A DNA stretch of 64,000 nt, taken from an uncultured Alphaproteobacteria bacterium. GTDB taxonomy: Bacteria; Pseudomonadota; Alphaproteobacteria; CADEGL01. The notes below the pieces were generated by a model. That model was not told the origin of the DNA. It saw nothing but the letters and a program-made list of their open reading frames with translations, and did no database searches. Below, in pieces: positions 1-9,228 of this stretch. The DNA lies in NCBI GenBank assembly GCA_902826885.1, contig CADEGL010000014.1:1-64000 (forward strand), in the 5' to 3' direction. Within the stretch, counting starts at the first letter, position 1. Each line of letters starts with the position of its first letter. The position numbers were made by a program, and so were the translations under genes.

Positions 1-182
1 AGGATCGGCAGCGCGAAGGCGGCCGTCTTGCCGGTGCCGGTCTGGGCGATGCCGAGCAGATCCTTGCCTTCGAGCAGATGGGGAATGGCCTGCGCCTGGA
101 TCGGCGTCGGCGTCGTGTAGCCTTCGGCACTGAGCGCCTCGAGGATCGGAGCGCTGAGACGAAGTTCATTGAAATTATTCAA
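1..182 (-). CDS. DEAD-box RNA helicase, N-terminal part (runs off the window)
   Basis: Only the first 60 codons lie in the window. They hold the Q-motif region (F-x-E-L, then [11 protein letters not shown]) and the Walker A/motif I sequence [14 protein letters not shown] of RhlE-type ATP-dependent RNA helicases, which unwind structured RNA. The start is taken as TTG at 182, giving [14 protein letters not shown], a typical RhlE beginning; the nearby ATG is out of frame. AAAGAAA lies just upstream as a possible ribosome site. The long leader would suit the structured 5' regions common in this family. Family is clear; the exact subfamily cannot be judged from this fragment. Confidence 0.9.
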   Translation of the reverse strand, partial: MNNFNELRLSAPILEALSAEGYTTPTPIQAQAIPHLLEGKDLLGIAQTGTGKTAAFALPI

Positions 183-501
183 GAGGATGTTTCTTTCTTT
201 TAACCCGCGCGCGCAGGCACGGCCTTTCTGAGGCCGGTGTCGCGAAGACGCATCGCGGGCGGTTTCTGGGGACGCCCCGCGTGGCCTGGGCTGTCTATGG
301 AGAGCTTTATCGCGCTCGGCAGGGCGTCGGCCCGTTGGTCTTAATTCTTGGGGCCTCGCTCACGCGGCCGAGCGCCGCTGGCCGCTCATCGCGGCTGACG
401 GGTATGTAGGGACGATCCCTTTGGAAGTCAACGAAAATTGGTTGCCAGCCCGGCGCGAACGTGAGAACTGGGCGGAATTCTGCGCCGATTCGCGAGGCAG
501 C
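183..501. other. Intergenic region between divergent helicase and nudF
   Basis: About 320 bases with no convincing gene. An open frame entering nudF from 421 (TTG) lacks a good ribosome site and is not kept. On the minus strand TTGACT (431-426) is followed after 17 bases by TACATA (408-403); this could be a weak promoter for the helicase, with a leader of about 215 bases, but the -10 matches poorly. No terminator or repeat is evident. Confidence 0.4.
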
Positions 502-1107
502 ATGGACCGCTCGGACGTCGAGATCATCGAAAAAACGACCCCTTTCCAGGGGTATTTCCGCGTCGACCGCTACCGCTTGCGCCACCGGCTGTTCGCCGGC
601 GGTTGGAGCGGCGAAATGACCCGCGAGATCTTCGAGCGCGGTCATGCGGTCGGCCTCCTGCCCTACGATCCGGTGCGGGACGAGCTGGTGCTGATCGAGC
701 AGTTCCGGCCTGGCGCCTACGCCGCGCCAGGCTTCCGCCCGTGGCTGGTCGAGATCGTGGCCGGCATTATCGAACCGGACGAAGCGCCCGACGAAGTCGC
801 CCAACGCGAGACGCGGGAGGAAGCAGGCTGCGAACTGCGCGCCCTGCGCCCCATCTTTGATTATATCGCCAGCCCCGGTGGCACGACCCACAGCGTGAAG
901 CTCTATCTGGGCTGGGTCGATTCGAGCAAAGCCCAGGGCATCCATGGGTTGACCGACGAGCACGAGGATATTCGCGTCTTGGTGGTGCCGTTCGCCGACT
1001 GGCCCGCCTTGCAGCAGGACGGAAGGATCGCGGATGCCTGTTCGCTCCTCGCGCTCCAATGGCTCGCCCTGAATCGCGCCGCCGTTCGCGACGCCTGGAC
1101 GTCTTGA
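502..1107 (+). CDS. nudF: ADP-ribose pyrophosphatase, Nudix family
   Basis: Hydrolyses ADP-ribose to AMP and ribose 5-phosphate in the cytoplasm. The 201 residues follow E. coli NudF (209 residues) along most of their length: DVEIIE near the start, REIFERGHA, LLPxDPVRDE, a Nudix box at residues 88-110 (G, then E94, RE, REEAG), and a C-terminal LADENEDIRV-like segment followed by ALQWL. ATG 502 is chosen over TTG 421 because GCGAGGCAGC precedes it and homology begins there. It stands alone, 57 bases before cysK; no operon link is needed. Assignment is strong from family motifs. Confidence 0.9.
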   Translation: MDRSDVEIIEKTTPFQGYFRVDRYRLRHRLFAGGWSGEMTREIFERGHAVGLLPYDPVRDELVLIEQFRPGAYAAPGFRPWLVEIVAGIIEPDEAPDEVAQRETREEAGCELRALRPIFDYIASPGGTTHSVKLYLGWVDSSKAQGIHGLTDEHEDIRVLVVPFADWPALQQDGRIADACSLLALQWLALNRAAVRDAWTS

Positions 1108-1164
1108 ACCGGGGACCAAGCGAAACTAGCCTTCCCGACACTCCCGCCAACAGAAAGCAGCCCC

Positions 1165-2202
1165 ATGGATGTCAGGCCCGACTTTCCCCGCACGATCGGC
1201 AACACGCCTCTCATCCGCCTGCGCGGGCCGTCCGAAGCGACCGGCTGCGAGATCCTCGGCAAGGCCGAGTTCCTGAATCCCGGCTCATCGGTCAAAGACC
1301 GCGCCGCCTTGTTCATCATCAAGGATGCCGAGGAGCGCGGCTTACTACGGCCCGGCGGCGTGGTGGTGGAAGGCACGGCCGGCAACACGGGTATTGGCCT
1401 GGCACTGGTCGGCAACGCACGCGGCTATCGCACCGTCATTGTCATCCCGGAGACCCAGTCCCAGGAGAAGAAAGACATGCTGCGCCTGTGCGGTGCGGAG
1501 CTGATCGAGGTACCGGCGGTCCCCTATAAAAATCCCAACAACTATGTCCATGTCTCCGAGCGAATCGCGAAGGAGTTGGCCAAGACGGAAAAGAACGGTG
1601 CAATCTGGGCCCAGCAGTTCGACAACGTGGCCAACCGCAACGCCCATATCCGCACGACGGGCCCCGAGATTTGGGAGCAGACCAACGGCAAGGTCGACGG
1701 CTTTGTCAGCGCCGTGGGCACCGGCGGCACCTTGGCTGGCATCGGCATCTTCCTGAAGGAGCGCAACCCCAAAATTCGCATCGCGCTGGCCGACCCCATG
1801 GGCGCCGCGCTCTACAGCTACTACAAACATGGTGAGTTGAAGTCCGAAGGCTCCTCGATCACCGAGGGCATCGGCCAGGGGCGCATCACGAAGAACCTGG
1901 AAGGCGCGCCGGTCGACGACCCGTTCCAGATTCCCGACGCGGAAGCCCTGCCCATCATCTTCGACCTGCTGCGCAACGAAGGCCTGTGCCTGGGCGGCTC
2001 GAGCGGCATCAACGTGGCCGGCGCCATCCGCTTGGCCAAACAGATGGGGCCGGGACATACGATCGTCACCATTCTGTGCGATTACGGCACCCGCTATCAA
2101 AGCAAGCTCTTCAATCCGGAATTCCTGCGCTCCAAAAACCTGCCCGTACCCAAGTGGCTGGCCAATCCACGCCCCATTATGGCCGCGCCCCTGATCGCCT
2201 AG
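1165..2202 (+). CDS. cysK: Cysteine synthase A (O-acetylserine sulfhydrylase)
   Basis: PLP enzyme making cysteine from O-acetylserine and sulfide. The PLP lysine is K44 in NPGSSVKDRAA, followed by the substrate-binding EGTAGNTGIGLA and the phosphate-cradle GTGGTLAG. At 345 residues it is somewhat longer than the usual 310-330 because of a C-terminal tail ending in PVPKWL, common in alphaproteobacterial versions. It begins a short run with sseA, 9 bases downstream, and a GNAT gene, so sulfur assimilation and sulfane-sulfur handling are probably co-transcribed. Cystathionine beta-synthase lacks this loop pattern, so CysK is preferred. Confidence 0.9.
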   Translation: MDVRPDFPRTIGNTPLIRLRGPSEATGCEILGKAEFLNPGSSVKDRAALFIIKDAEERGLLRPGGVVVEGTAGNTGIGLALVGNARGYRTVIVIPETQSQEKKDMLRLCGAELIEVPAVPYKNPNNYVHVSERIAKELAKTEKNGAIWAQQFDNVANRNAHIRTTGPEIWEQTNGKVDGFVSAVGTGGTLAGIGIFLKERNPKIRIALADPMGAALYSYYKHGELKSEGSSITEGIGQGRITKNLEGAPVDDPFQIPDAEALPIIFDLLRNEGLCLGGSSGINVAGAIRLAKQMGPGHTIVTILCDYGTRYQSKLFNPEFLRSKNLPVPKWLANPRPIMAAPLIA

Positions 2203-2211
2203 GAGAACACC

Positions 2212-3063
2212 ATGGCCAGCGCCCCCATCGACGGTATCGTTTCGACCGATTGGCTCTCGAAGGAGTTGGGCGCACCTGATCTGCGCGTGGTAGACGCATC
2301 TTGGTATCTGCCTCAGCAGAAGCGCGACGCCAAAACCGAATATGCCGCACATCACATCCCCGGCGCGGTCTATTTCGACATCGATCTGATCTCAGACTCG
2401 TCGATCCCCCTACCCCACATGCTGCCTTCAACGGAGCAGTTCGCACGCCAAATCAGCGAGCTGGGCATCGGCGATGGCGACCGCGTGGTCTGCTACGACG
2501 GCGCAGGCCTGTTCAGCGCCGCGCGGGCCTGGTGGATGCTGCGCGTCATGGGCCATACCAATGTCGCCGTTCTGGACGGCGGCTTTCCGAAATGGCTGGC
2601 TGAGAAGCGGCTCGTCGAAGCCGGCCGCGCCCAGCCCCAGCCGCGTCGCTTTACGCCTCGCCCCGACAAGCGTCTGATTCGCAGCATCGAGCAGGTGCGG
2701 GACAACTTGAACACGCACCGCGATCAGGTGCTCGACGCGCGCGCTCGCGCGCGCTTCAAGGGCACCGAGCCCGAACCGCGGCCCGGCGTGCGCAGCGGCC
2801 ACATCCCCGGCTCGGCCAATCTGCCATACAACGAACTGCTCGATCCTAAGACGGGAACCATTCTGCCGAAGGATCAACTGATCGCGCGCTTTGTGGCGGA
2901 AGGAATCGATCTCTCGAAGCCCGTGGTGACAAGCTGCGGCTCCGGCGTCACGGCCTCCGCCCTGGCCCTCGGCCTTTATCTCGTCGACCGGACGGACGCC
3001 GCCGTCTACGACGGCTCTTGGAGCGAATGGGGCACACGCACCGACACACCGGTCGAAACGTGA
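2212..3063 (+). CDS. sseA: 3-mercaptopyruvate sulfurtransferase
   Basis: Two rhodanese domains in tandem (about residues 10-140 and 160-280). The catalytic cysteine C242 sits in CGSGVTA, the loop typical of mercaptopyruvate sulfurtransferase rather than thiosulfate sulfurtransferase (CRxGxx[RT]). It moves sulfur from 3-mercaptopyruvate to thiols or cyanide in the cytoplasm. AGGAGAACACC before the ATG is a good ribosome site. It follows cysK by 9 bases and overlaps the next gene by GTGA, so translation of the three genes is probably coupled. Confidence 0.9.
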   Translation: MASAPIDGIVSTDWLSKELGAPDLRVVDASWYLPQQKRDAKTEYAAHHIPGAVYFDIDLISDSSIPLPHMLPSTEQFARQISELGIGDGDRVVCYDGAGLFSAARAWWMLRVMGHTNVAVLDGGFPKWLAEKRLVEAGRAQPQPRRFTPRPDKRLIRSIEQVRDNLNTHRDQVLDARARARFKGTEPEPRPGVRSGHIPGSANLPYNELLDPKTGTILPKDQLIARFVAEGIDLSKPVVTSCGSGVTASALALGLYLVDRTDAAVYDGSWSEWGTRTDTPVET

Positions 3064-3641
3064 CCGCAGACGCCGAGGTTCCCCCCGGCAAGCTGCGAAT
3101 GGTGATCACCTCGCTCGAGATGCACGCCCGGCCATCGCACGGGCCAGCTCATCTTCCGGCTGGAATCAAAGCAGCCCTTCTGCGCGCCGAAAGTCCCACG
3201 GTTTCGTTCTATCGCTATCTCTACAATACAATCGGTGAACCTTGGCTTTGGTACGAGCGTCGCGAATTCGACAACGCGGCCTTGGCGGCCATCATTCAGG
3301 ACCCAAAGGTCGAGATTTACGTGCTTTACGTCAGCGGCGTTCCCGCCGGCTATGGCGAATTGGACCGCCGTAAGGACGGTGAGATCGAGCTGGCCTATTT
3401 CGGCCTGATGCCGGAGTTCATCGGCAAGGGGCTTGGCCGTTATTTCCTCACCTGGATCGTGGACGCGGCATGGAGCCATGAGCCCAAGCGCCTATGGGTC
3501 CATAGCTGCAACTTCGACCATCCGGAAGCCTTGCGAGCTTACCAGCGTGCCGGTTTCGCGCCGTTCGATCAGGAAACAATCCTGATCGACGATCCGCGCC
3601 TGTCCGGCCTGATTCCGACGCACATCGGAGTCAAATCCTAG
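3060..3641 (+). CDS. GNAT family N-acetyltransferase
   Basis: 193 residues with the GNAT acetyl-CoA fold: the AYFGLMPEFIGKGLGRYFL segment carries the motif A pyrophosphate loop (G-x-G-x-G), and the C-terminal NFDHPEALRAYQRAGF is the usual motif B. GTG 3060 is chosen as start because it overlaps the sseA stop in GTGA, the standard sign of coupled translation; a longer reading from 3018 would overlap sseA by 46 bases. The acetylated substrate cannot be told from sequence. It ends 14 bases from aapP, which converges on it. Confidence 0.8.
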   Translation: MTADAEVPPGKLRMVITSLEMHARPSHGPAHLPAGIKAALLRAESPTVSFYRYLYNTIGEPWLWYERREFDNAALAAIIQDPKVEIYVLYVSGVPAGYGELDRRKDGEIELAYFGLMPEFIGKGLGRYFLTWIVDAAWSHEPKRLWVHSCNFDHPEALRAYQRAGFAPFDQETILIDDPRLSGLIPTHIGVKS

Positions 3642-3655
3642 GCGCCGCCGCCTGC

Positions 3656-4423
3656 TCAGTTGTGCAGGATCTGCGAGAGGAACAGCTTCGTCCGCTCCGA
3701 CTTCGGATGGTTGAAGAATTCCTCCGGTACGTTCTGTTCGACGATTTCGCCTTTGTCCATGAAGATGACCCGGTTGGCGACCGTGCGGGCGAAACCCATT
3801 TCGTGAGTGACGCACAGCATTGTCATGCCGTCCTTGGCCAGCTCGATCATGACATCGAGCACTTCCTTGATCATCTCCGGGTCCAACGCCGAAGTCGGCT
3901 CGTCGAACAACATAACCTTGGGGTTCATGCACAAGGCGCGCGCGATCGCCACGCGCTGCTGCTGACCGCCAGACAACTGGCCGGGATACTTGTTCGCCTG
4001 CTCCGGGATGCGAACGCGCTGCAGGTACTTCATCGCAATCGCTTCGGCGTCCTTCTTCGGCATCTTGCGGACCCAGATCGGCGCCAGTGTCAGATTCTCC
4101 ATTACCGTCAGGTGCGGGAACAGATTGAATTGCTGAAAAACCATGCCGACCTCCCGGCGGATCGCGTCGATCTGCTTGAGGTCGTTGGTCAACTCGATGC
4201 CTTGGACGGTGATCCGTCCCTTCTGATGTTCTTCGAGGCGGTTTATGCAGCGGATCATGGTCGACTTGCCCGAACCCGACGGGCCGCAGATGACGATACG
4301 CTCGCCCGTGGCTACGGACAGATTGATGTCCCGCAGAACATGGAATTGTCCGTACCATTTGTGCACGCCCGCCAACTCGATGACGGGACCTCGCGCGGCT
4401 GCCTGTTGAGCGGCGGTCGCCAT
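3656..4423 (-). CDS. aapP: General L-amino acid ABC transporter, ATP-binding protein
   Basis: 255-residue ABC ATPase of the polar amino-acid uptake family. Walker A is GPSGSGKS, the signature is LSGGQQQR, Walker B is [12 protein letters not shown], and the H-loop is THEMGFA. It energises import through AapQ and AapM at the inner membrane. The start ATG 4423 has GGGAGAG upstream; the longer open frame to 5239 is an overlap into aapM and is rejected. Last gene of the aapJQMP operon on the minus strand, 11 bases after aapM. Confidence 0.93.
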   Translation of the reverse strand: MATAAQQAAARGPVIELAGVHKWYGQFHVLRDINLSVATGERIVICGPSGSGKSTMIRCINRLEEHQKGRITVQGIELTNDLKQIDAIRREVGMVFQQFNLFPHLTVMENLTLAPIWVRKMPKKDAEAIAMKYLQRVRIPEQANKYPGQLSGGQQQRVAIARALCMNPKVMLFDEPTSALDPEMIKEVLDVMIELAKDGMTMLCVTHEMGFARTVANRVIFMDKGEIVEQNVPEEFFNHPKSERTKLFLSQILHN

Positions 4424-4434
4424 GGCGTCTCTCC

Positions 4435-5535
4435 CTAACGTCTCGCGCCGGCCCGGAGAGTCTTCTCCAGGTGCTGACTGTACTTGGACATGCTGAAACA
4501 GAAGATGAAGTAGATGAACGCGATGAAGACATAACCTTCGACAAAGAAGGCACGCCAATTCGGATCGGAAATGGCTTGCTTGGTCGCGAGCAAAAGATCG
4601 GTAAGGCTCACGATCGCGACCAACGACGTATCCTTGAACATGCCGATGAACGTGTTGACGATCGGCGGTATGACCGCGCGGATCGCCTGGGGCAGAATGA
4701 TCTTCCACATCATCTGCATGTAGCCGAGGCCGAGCGCCTGGGCGGCCTCGTACTGCCCCTTGGGAATGGCCTGTAGGCCACCGCGCACCACCTCGGCCAG
4801 ATAGGCCGCCGTGAACATGATGATGGCGACCTGCGCGCGCAGCAGCGCGTTGATCTTCATGCCTGTCGGCAGAAAGAGCGGCAACATGAACGACGCCATG
4901 AACAAAAGACTGATCAACGGTACGCCGCGAATCAGCTCGATGTAGGCAACCGAGAAGGAACGCACGATCGGCATTCGAGAGCGTCGGCCCAACGCCAGCG
5001 CGATCGACAGCGGGAATGCCACCACGACGCCTACAACCGCGAGGATCAGCGTGAGAGGCAGGCCGCCCCATAGATTCGTCTCGACCGGCGACAATCCGAG
5101 AACGCCGCCCCACATCAGCGTGCCGAAGACCGCCAAACCGGCCATCCACACCGCGCCAAGCCAAACGCGCCAAAAGCGCCGGTTGCACGAAAAAACGATC
5201 ATCGCGATCAGGAGGCATACGGCGAGAACGGGACGCCATTGCTCCTTAAACGGATAGCGCCCGAACAAGATCAGCCGATACTTCTCGGCGATGAAGGCCC
5301 AGCAGGCACCATCGGCTTGCTTACAGACCTCGGGTTTCACGTGGCCCCAGACGGCGTTGAAGATCAGCCAATCGAGAGCCGGCGGCACCGCCCAGACCAA
5401 CACCGCAGCGGAGACGAGCGTCAGGAACGTGTTCCACGGCGTGCTAAACAGATTGGCGCGCGCCCATCCCCAAGGGCCGGTGACGGATGCCGGCGGACGC
5501 TCGACCTGGGGCGTGGTCGCTTCTTCCATCGTCAT
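4435..5535 (-). CDS. aapM: General L-amino acid ABC transporter, permease AapM
   Basis: 366-residue inner-membrane permease. An N-terminal helix (about residues 33-55, [10 protein letters not shown] onward), a periplasmic stretch, more helices and a C-terminal permease domain with the EAA loop ([22 protein letters not shown]) are visible. The long N-terminus is typical of AapM rather than the smaller HisM-type permeases. The start lies 1 base beyond the aapQ stop, and GGAGCGATGAC precedes it. It pairs with AapQ to form the channel of the broad-specificity L-amino-acid system known from Rhizobium. Confidence 0.92.
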   Translation of the reverse strand: MTMEEATTPQVERPPASVTGPWGWARANLFSTPWNTFLTLVSAAVLVWAVPPALDWLIFNAVWGHVKPEVCKQADGACWAFIAEKYRLILFGRYPFKEQWRPVLAVCLLIAMIVFSCNRRFWRVWLGAVWMAGLAVFGTLMWGGVLGLSPVETNLWGGLPLTLILAVVGVVVAFPLSIALALGRRSRMPIVRSFSVAYIELIRGVPLISLLFMASFMLPLFLPTGMKINALLRAQVAIIMFTAAYLAEVVRGGLQAIPKGQYEAAQALGLGYMQMMWKIILPQAIRAVIPPIVNTFIGMFKDTSLVAIVSLTDLLLATKQAISDPNWRAFFVEGYVFIAFIYFIFCFSMSKYSQHLEKTLRAGARR

Positions 5536-5536
5536 G

Positions 5537-6724
5537 TCATCGCTCCACCAGCGCGATGCGCCGGTTGTACCAGTTCATCGCCCCCGCGATGGACAGGCTG
5601 ACCGTTAGGTAGACCGCCATGATGAGGGAAATACATTCGATGGCTTGGCCAGTTTGGTTCAACGTCGTGTTGGCGACGGACACCAAGTCCGGATAACCGA
5701 TGGCGACTGCCAGTGAACTGTTTTTTGTCAGGTTCAAGAACTGGCTGGTCATGGGCGGCACGATGACACGCAGCGCCTGAGGCAACACGACCAGGCGAAG
5801 CGTGGGACCGCGCCGCAAGCCGAGCGCCGCCGCGGCCTCGCTTTGCCCCCATGACACGGCGAGGATACCCGCGCGCACGATCTCGGCGATGAAGCTTGCG
5901 GTATACGTCACCAGGCCCAAGACCAGCGCGAGAAATTCCGGTGTCACAGCGGCGCCGCCGTCATGGCCGAATTTCGTTTTTTCCGGGATTTCAAACTGCG
6001 ATGGCGCGCCGCCCATGAGCCAGACGATCAGCGGCACACCCACGATGATCACGAGCGACGGCCACAAGAGCGGCATCTGCCTGCCGGTTTTCATCTGCCG
6101 CGCCCGTGCCCACCTGGAGAACGCCACGGCTCCCGCGATACCGAACGGAAGCGCAATTAGGGCCCAGATATGGGCGTCCTCAACCACCGGCCACGGATAA
6201 CGCAACCCTTCCTTGCTCAGGAAAATGTTAAGTCCAAACTCCGCCGCGTGATCCGAGGCTGGCAAAAGATTGGTCAGCGCCGCATACCAGAAGAAAAGTT
6301 GTAGCAGCAGCGGGATGTTGCGCAGCGTTTCGACATAGGCAGATGCTAGGCGCGCCACGATCCAGTTCTGAGACAAGCGCGCGATGCCGATGATCGTGCC
6401 CAGGATCGTCGCCAGAACGACACCGATGACCGACACTTTCAACGTATTGAGAAGGCCGACCAAGAACGCGCGGCCGTAGCTGCTGGCTGCGTCATAGGAG
6501 ATCAGTGTCTCGCCAATGAAGAACCCAGCCTCCTGGTCGAGGAAGCCGTATCCCGTGCGAATTTGCCGCTGTTCGAGATTGGTGAGCGTATTCGAGACGA
6601 GAAACACGCCAAGCGCCACGACGCCCGCGATCAGCACGATCTGATAGATGATCGCCCGGATTTTGGGATCGTTCCACGGCGAAGGCCGCGGCGGAACGTG
6701 GATGGCCCGGTCCTGGTCGGCCAT
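5537..6724 (-). CDS. aapQ: General L-amino acid ABC transporter, permease AapQ
   Basis: 395 residues; N-terminal transmembrane helix, then the AapQ-characteristic periplasmic segment (RTGYGFLDQEAGF, ISYDAASSYGRAF), then the permease domain with EAA loop (EAAAALGLRRGPTLRLVVLPQA). CCTGAGGGAGGCG gives a strong ribosome site before ATG 6724. It lies downstream of aapJ across a 77-base gap holding a strong hairpin. Assignment to AapQ rather than AapM rests on order and on these segments. Confidence 0.92.
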   Translation of the reverse strand: MADQDRAIHVPPRPSPWNDPKIRAIIYQIVLIAGVVALGVFLVSNTLTNLEQRQIRTGYGFLDQEAGFFIGETLISYDAASSYGRAFLVGLLNTLKVSVIGVVLATILGTIIGIARLSQNWIVARLASAYVETLRNIPLLLQLFFWYAALTNLLPASDHAAEFGLNIFLSKEGLRYPWPVVEDAHIWALIALPFGIAGAVAFSRWARARQMKTGRQMPLLWPSLVIIVGVPLIVWLMGGAPSQFEIPEKTKFGHDGGAAVTPEFLALVLGLVTYTASFIAEIVRAGILAVSWGQSEAAAALGLRRGPTLRLVVLPQALRVIVPPMTSQFLNLTKNSSLAVAIGYPDLVSVANTTLNQTGQAIECISLIMAVYLTVSLSIAGAMNWYNRRIALVER

Positions 6725-6759
6725 GTCGCGCCTCCCTCAGGCAGACAGGCTGAAAGCAG

Positions 6760-6790
6760 AACCGCCGCCCGGGGGTTCCGGACGGCGGTT
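6760..6790 (-). terminator. Hairpin between aapJ and aapQ (attenuator or mRNA-stabilising)
   Basis: A 13-base-pair stem with one G-U type mismatch (AACCGCCGTCCGG and CCGGGCGGCGGTT) around a 5-base loop, in the gap after the aapJ stop. The bases after it on the minus strand are CTGCTTTC, not a run of T, so full termination is unlikely. Such hairpins after binding-protein genes commonly protect the upstream mRNA and lower expression of the permease genes. Confidence 0.6.
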
Positions 6791-6801
6791 CAAACTTTCT
6801 A

Positions 6802-7833
6802 TCAGCGAACCGGCATGGCGTACATGAGCCCGCCGTTTTTCCACGTGGCGTTCAGCCCACGGGCAAGACGAAGCGGCGTCTTCTGACCAACGTTACGCTC
6901 GAAGATCTCGCCGTAGTTGCCGACCTGCTTGATGGCATTGAAGGCCCAGGCATTGTCGATGCCGAGCTTCTGTCCCATGTCGCCCGAGACGCCCAACAGA
7001 CGCTGGATGTTCGGATCGGCGCTGGACTTCATCTCGTTGACATTGGCCGAGGTGATACCGGACTCCTCCGCCTCGCCGAGAGCGTAGAGCACCCACTTCA
7101 CCAGCGTGAACCATTCCACGTCGTCGCGGCGCACAGCCGGGCCCAACGGCTCCTTCGAGATCAGTTCGGGCAGGATGATGTAATCATCCGGGTTCGGCGC
7201 GTCCTTGGCGCGGATCGACGCCAGGCCGGAAGCATCCGTCGTATAGGCCTTACAGCGACCACCGAAAAACGCAACCTTCGACTCTTCGAGCGATTCGAAG
7301 ACGACGGGTTTGATGTTCAACTTGTTGGCGCGGGCAAAATCCGCAAGGTTCAATTCGGTCGTCGTACCCGTCTGCACGCAGACCGTGGCGCCTTTCAGTT
7401 CCTTGGCGCTTTTGATCTTGGCCGACTTCGGAACCATGAAGCCCTGGCCGTCATAATACGTGACACCGGTGAACATCATGCCGAGAGACGCATCGCGGGT
7501 GAGCGTCCAGGTCGTGTTGCGCGACAGGATGTCGACCTCGCCCGAGGTCAATGCGGTAAAGCGCTGCTGAGCGTTGGTCGGCGTATACTTGACGGCATTC
7601 GCATCGCCGAACACCGCGGCGGCAACCGCCTTGCAGATGTCGACGTCCAGGCCGGTCCACACACCCTGGCTGTCAGCGACCGAAAACCCGGCCAAACCGG
7701 TGTTCACGCCGCACTGGATAAAGCCCTTTTTCTTGATCGCATCGAGCGTGGCGCCTGCCTGCGCCGCTCCGGACACACTGACGACGGCGAACAAAGCCGC
7801 GGCCGCCGCGCCAACGAGATGTCGAAACTTCAT
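6802..7833 (-). CDS. aapJ: General L-amino acid ABC transporter, periplasmic binding protein
   Basis: 343 residues with a clear Sec signal peptide (basic start, hydrophobic core, cleavage near AQAG). The mature protein begins with the family pattern LDAIKKKGFIQCGVN and has TGLDVDICKAVAAAVFGD, the ligand-binding lobe of family 3 solute-binding proteins. It captures L-amino acids in the periplasm for AapQMP. AGGGGAG precedes the start. First gene of its operon; a sigma-54-like element lies about 50 bases upstream, which would suit nitrogen control. Confidence 0.93.
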   Translation of the reverse strand: MKFRHLVGAAAAALFAVVSVSGAAQAGATLDAIKKKGFIQCGVNTGLAGFSVADSQGVWTGLDVDICKAVAAAVFGDANAVKYTPTNAQQRFTALTSGEVDILSRNTTWTLTRDASLGMMFTGVTYYDGQGFMVPKSAKIKSAKELKGATVCVQTGTTTELNLADFARANKLNIKPVVFESLEESKVAFFGGRCKAYTTDASGLASIRAKDAPNPDDYIILPELISKEPLGPAVRRDDVEWFTLVKWVLYALGEAEESGITSANVNEMKSSADPNIQRLLGVSGDMGQKLGIDNAWAFNAIKQVGNYGEIFERNVGQKTPLRLARGLNATWKNGGLMYAMPVR

Positions 7834-7880
7834 GGTTTTTATACTCCCCTAAATTGTCCCCGTTATCGTGGATCTGGCAT

Positions 7881-7896
7881 CGCTCGACGCGTGCCG
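7881..7896 (-). promoter_or_regulatory. Possible sigma-54 promoter of aapJQMP
   Basis: Reading the minus strand, CGGCACGCGTCGAGCG keeps the GGCACG -24 box and has the invariant GG and GC separated by 10 bases as in the consensus TGGCACG-N4-TTGC. The TT of the -12 box is replaced by GA, which weakens it. A start about 12 bases on would leave a leader of some 37 bases before aapJ. A sigma-70-like TACAAT (7909-7904) lies nearby but has no good -35. Confidence 0.35.
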
Positions 7897-8043
7897 AACC
7901 CTTATTGTAGAAATCCTACCGGGCTTAAGGCCTTAGGGCAACAAACCCTCGCTTCGCGGTCGCGAAAGTCCCATATATCTCGCGGCTGCGAACGGCGGCG
8001 ACGTTATCTTTTCCAACGCCTCTTCAATCGGATCGGGTCACCC

Positions 8044-9228
8044 ATGAAGCGGAAACGCAGCGATATTAAAGAAGCCACTCTCCTCGCCCATGTGGGACGA
8101 GATCCAGCGGCGAATTTCGGCATCATCAACCCGCCCGTCTATCACGCTTCGACGGTCTTATTTCCGAATGTGGCCGCGATCGAGGAATCCAATAAGGACC
8201 CTTATTCTGGCGTCCGCTACGGCCGGTATGGCACACCCACAACCTTCGCGTTCGAAGAGGCTGTGGCCGCCTTGGATGGCGGCGCGCGCGGGATACAGGT
8301 CTCCTCCGGACAGGCCGCCATCACGGTCGGATTGCTAGCCTTTCTCAAGGGCGGCGACCATCTGCTGATGACCGACACGGCCTACCAGCCAACTCGCCGC
8401 TTCTGTGACCATTTCTTGTCGCGGTTTGGGGTGGAAACTACCTATTACGATCCAACCATCGGCACGGGCATCGCCAAGCTGATCCGCCCAAACACGAAGG
8501 TCGTCTATCTCGAATCGCCCGGCTCTCTCACCTTCGAGGTGCAGGATGTGCCCGCCATTGCGGCCGTCGCGCGCAAGCATGGCGCCAAGGTGCTACTCGA
8601 CAACACATGGGCGTCAGGTCTCTATTTCAAGCCGTTCCAGCACGGTGCGGACGTCGCAATCTACGCCGCGACCAAGTACATCGTCGGCCACTCCGATGCG
8701 ATGCTCGGTATGATCACCATGGGCTCGGTGGATGATTTCAAAGCGATCAAGAGCAGCGCTTCGACCCTGGGTAACAGCGCGGGGCCCGACGACTGCTACT
8801 TAGGGCTGCGTGGCCTGCGCACCATCGGCGTGCGCATGCGCCAGCACCAGGAGAACGGTTTGGTGCTCGCCCGCTGGCTGCAAGGCCGGCCAGAAGTCGC
8901 GGCGGTTCGTCATCCCGCCCTGCCGAACGATGCCGGTCACACGATCTGGAAACGCGACTTCACCGGTGCGTCGGGCTTGTTCGGCGTCGTTCTGCAGCCC
9001 TATGCGAAGGCATCGGTCGATGCGTTCCTGGATTCGCTCGAGTTGTTCGGTATGGGCTTCAGTTGGGGCGGCTTTGAAAGCCTGATCATCCCGTTCGCAT
9101 TGAACGGTCAGCGAACGGCGACTAGCGACAAGGAGCCCGGCCCGATGCTGCGGATTCATGCCGGCCTCGAAGACCCCGACGATTTGATCAAGGACCTGGA
9201 GCGCGGCTTCGCGAAGCTCAAGAAGTAA
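8044..9228 (+). CDS. metC: Cystathionine beta-lyase (PLP-dependent trans-sulfuration enzyme)
   Basis: 394 residues of the Cys/Met metabolism PLP family. The PLP lysine is K211 in YAATKYIVGHSD; the tyrosine/arginine pair GVRYGRYGTPT and SSGQAAI are also present. It converts cystathionine to homocysteine, pyruvate and ammonia. The WGGFESL segment near the C-terminus is typical of MetC-type lyases. The start ATG 8044 is preferred over an upstream frame beginning at 7819 that would run through the aapJ promoter region. hisI begins directly at the next base, so the two are co-transcribed with the CAP gene. Confidence 0.88.
   Translation: MKRKRSDIKEATLLAHVGRDPAANFGIINPPVYHASTVLFPNVAAIEESNKDPYSGVRYGRYGTPTTFAFEEAVAALDGGARGIQVSSGQAAITVGLLAFLKGGDHLLMTDTAYQPTRRFCDHFLSRFGVETTYYDPTIGTGIAKLIRPNTKVVYLESPGSLTFEVQDVPAIAAVARKHGAKVLLDNTWASGLYFKPFQHGADVAIYAATKYIVGHSDAMLGMITMGSVDDFKAIKSSASTLGNSAGPDDCYLGLRGLRTIGVRMRQHQENGLVLARWLQGRPEVAAVRHPALPNDAGHTIWKRDFTGASGLFGVVLQPYAKASVDAFLDSLELFGMGFSWGGFESLIIPFALNGQRTATSDKEPGPMLRIHAGLEDPDDLIKDLERGFAKLKK

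Noticed and set aside
421-501. N-terminal extension of NudF from TTG 421
   Set aside because: No ribosome site, and similarity to NudF begins around ATG 502.
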